This document shows positions 62,161 through 64,000 of a DNA stretch of 64,000 nt, in pieces (position 1 is the stretch's first letter; each line of letters opens with the position of its first letter). A program made the translations under genes and the position numbers. This DNA is from Thermodesulfobacteriota bacterium (GTDB lineage: Bacteria > Thermosulfidibacterota > Thermosulfidibacteria > Thermosulfidibacterales > B14-G1), in assembly GCA_024274915.1 (NCBI GenBank), contig JAJSAC010000063.1, forward strand, positions 19,976 to 83,975, read 5' to 3'. The notes below the pieces were generated by a model, which was not told the DNA's origin, made no database searches, and saw nothing but the letters and a program-made list of their open reading frames with translations.

Positions 62161-63699
62161 ATGTCGGACAACAGGGTGTACATCTTTGACACTACCCTCA
62201 GGGACGGGGAGCAGGCCCCTGGTTTTTCCATGAATATTGAGGAGAAGATCGCTGTAGCCAAGCAGCTGGCCAGGCTGGGGGTGGACGTCATCGAGGCGGG
62301 CTTTCCCATTGCTTCCCCCGGCGACTTCGAAGCGGTGAAGCGGGTGGCCCAGGAGGTGAGGGGGACCGTCATTGCTGGGCTCTGCCGGGCCAACGAGAAG
62401 GACATTGAGCGGGCGGCGGAGGCCCTGAAGTACGGGGAACGGGCCAGGATCCACACCTTCATTGCCACGTCGGAGATCCACATGAGGTACAAGCTCCAGA
62501 TGGATCCCGAGGATGTGCTCCAGGCGGCGGTGGCGGCCGTGAGGTTTGCCCGGAACTTCACCGACGACGTGGAGTTTTCCGCAGAGGATGCCACTAGGAC
62601 GGACATGGACTTTCTCTGCCGGGTGGTGGAGGCCGTTATAGGCGCTGGGGCCACCGTGGTGAACATCCCCGATACTGTGGGTTACACCATTCCGGAAGAG
62701 TTTGGGGAGCGCATTGCCATCATCATGAATCGGGTGCCCAATGTGGACAAGGCCATCATAAGTGTCCACTGCCACGACGATCTGGGCCTGGCCGTGGCCA
62801 ACTCCCTGACGGCGGTTAAGGCCGGGGCCCGGCAAGTGGAGTGTACCGTCAACGGCATTGGCGAGCGGGCAGGCAATGCGTCCATGGAAGAAATTGTCAT
62901 GGCTATCAGGACCAGGAATGATCTCTTCGGCCTCACCACGGGCATTCAAACCCAGGAGATCTACCGTACCAGCCAGTTGGTCTCCAGGGTGACAGGGGTT
63001 TATGTCCAGCCCAATAAAGCCATCGTGGGGAAGAACGCCTTTGCCCATGAGGCAGGTATCCACCAGCATGGGGTCTTGTCCAATCCCCTCACCTACGAGA
63101 TCATGACTCCCGAATCTGTGGGGGTGCCCAGCAGTCGCCTGGTCTTGGGCAAACACTCGGGTCGCCACGCTCTCAAAGAGCGCCTGGCCTCTTTGGGCTT
63201 TGATTTGGACGATGAGACCCTCAACCAGGTCTTTGGCAAATTCAAGGCTCTGGCTGATAAGAAGAAGGAGGTCTTTGACGAGGACATCATCATCATCGCC
63301 GAGGAAGAGCTCATGGCCGTACCCCGGGCCTTCGAGCTGGACTACATCCATACCACGGCGGGCAACAAGGTCCTGCCCACGGCCACAGTGCGCCTTAAGA
63401 GGGGGGAGGAGAGTTTTCAGGACTCGGCCATCGGGGACGGTCCCGTAGAGGCCTCTTACAACGCCATAGACCGTATCACAGGCGTGCCTGGCAAGCTCCT
63501 GTCTTACCAGATCAGGGCCGTTACCCACGGTCGTGAAGCCCTGGGTGAGGTGACGGTGAAGGTAAAATTTAATGGCATCACCGTCTTAGGCCGGGGCTCC
63601 AGCACCGACATTATAGAGGCCTCGGTTAAGGCCTACATAAATGCGGTGAACAAGTACGTGTATAAGAAGAAGAGAGAGGAGCAGGGGGCCGATAGTTGA
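62161..63699 (+). CDS. leuA: 2-isopropylmalate synthase
   Basis: [82 protein letters not shown]-terminal LeuA allosteric domain; start taken at ATG 62161. Confidence 0.94.
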   Translation: MSDNRVYIFDTTLRDGEQAPGFSMNIEEKIAVAKQLARLGVDVIEAGFPIASPGDFEAVKRVAQEVRGTVIAGLCRANEKDIERAAEALKYGERARIHTFIATSEIHMRYKLQMDPEDVLQAAVAAVRFARNFTDDVEFSAEDATRTDMDFLCRVVEAVIGAGATVVNIPDTVGYTIPEEFGERIAIIMNRVPNVDKAIISVHCHDDLGLAVANSLTAVKAGARQVECTVNGIGERAGNASMEEIVMAIRTRNDLFGLTTGIQTQEIYRTSQLVSRVTGVYVQPNKAIVGKNAFAHEAGIHQHGVLSNPLTYEIMTPESVGVPSSRLVLGKHSGRHALKERLASLGFDLDDETLNQVFGKFKALADKKKEVFDEDIIIIAEEELMAVPRAFELDYIHTTAGNKVLPTATVRLKRGEESFQDSAIGDGPVEASYNAIDRITGVPGKLLSYQIRAVTHGREALGEVTVKVKFNGITVLGRGSSTDIIEASVKAYINAVNKYVYKKKREEQGADS

Positions 63700-63830
63700 G
63701 TAAATTGTAGATAGGTGGATGGGTGGATGAGTATATGGGTAAAGGGGTGTCAACCCGACCCCTTGTTTATCTATTTTGTCATTCACACATTAACGCATCC
63801 ACTCATCTACCCATCTGCTTGTCTTCCCTC
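63698..63830. repeat. degenerate octamer arrays in inverted orientation
   Basis: GTGGATGG GTGGATGA GTATATGG GTAAAGGG ... ATTCACAC ATTAACGC ATCCACTC ATCTACCC ATCTGC. Confidence 0.75.
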
Positions 63831-63934
63831 TCAGGACTTCCCCCAAAATTCCCTTCCTGGTAAAGGCACCACGCTCAGAATCCTGGATTTCCCCCTTCAA
63901 ACGAGTGAAAGGGCGGAGCATTCCTCCCTTGTCC

Positions 63935-64000
63935 ATGGCTGATGGCTGATTGCTCATGGCTCATGGCTGATAGCAACTATGAGCATTGAACCATGAACTA
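63935..64000. repeat. degenerate heptamer array, reverse-complement copy of the 34890 element; continues to window end
   Basis: TGGCTGA TGGCTGA TTGCTCA TGGCTCA TGGCTGA TAGCAAC TATGAGC ATTGAAC CATGAAC. Confidence 0.75.

Overview
This 64-kb window is a dense, GC-rich bacterial chromosome segment of about 60 protein genes. No rRNA, tRNA, CRISPR array or phage was recognised. The gene set suggests an anaerobic, possibly thermophilic, Gram-negative bacterium (Desulfobacterota-like); this is inference. Main blocks: RND efflux C-terminus, iorA/iorB with archaeal-type phosphoglycerate mutase, tetraheme cytochrome c3-like protein, dnaG-rpoD, NhaD-type antiporter, pilMNOPQ followed by aroC-aroK-aroQ-pepQ, hisD, ppsA, a two-component/HD-GYP cluster, a propionyl/methylmalonyl-CoA cluster (carboxyltransferase, biotin carboxylase, BCCP, mutase, epimerase), two toxin-antitoxin-like pairs, eno, purC, relA/spoT, rpmB, prmA/rsmE/nth, mreB, bioB, rhomboid and leuA. 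The most interesting signals are: (1) a leucine-rich leader peptide ORF followed by two tandem mutually exclusive terminator hairpins upstream of leuA, a candidate Leu attenuator; (2) a dispersed family of degenerate 7-mer/8-mer repeat arrays, mostly arranged as inverted arms, filling many of the longer intergenic gaps; (3) an in-frame TGA interrupting an otherwise intact rsmA (ksgA) at a position where Cys is plausible; (4) a RelE-like toxin whose conserved C-terminus is displaced by what looks like a 1-nt loss in a G run. All calls were made by reading; no database searches or folding programs were run.
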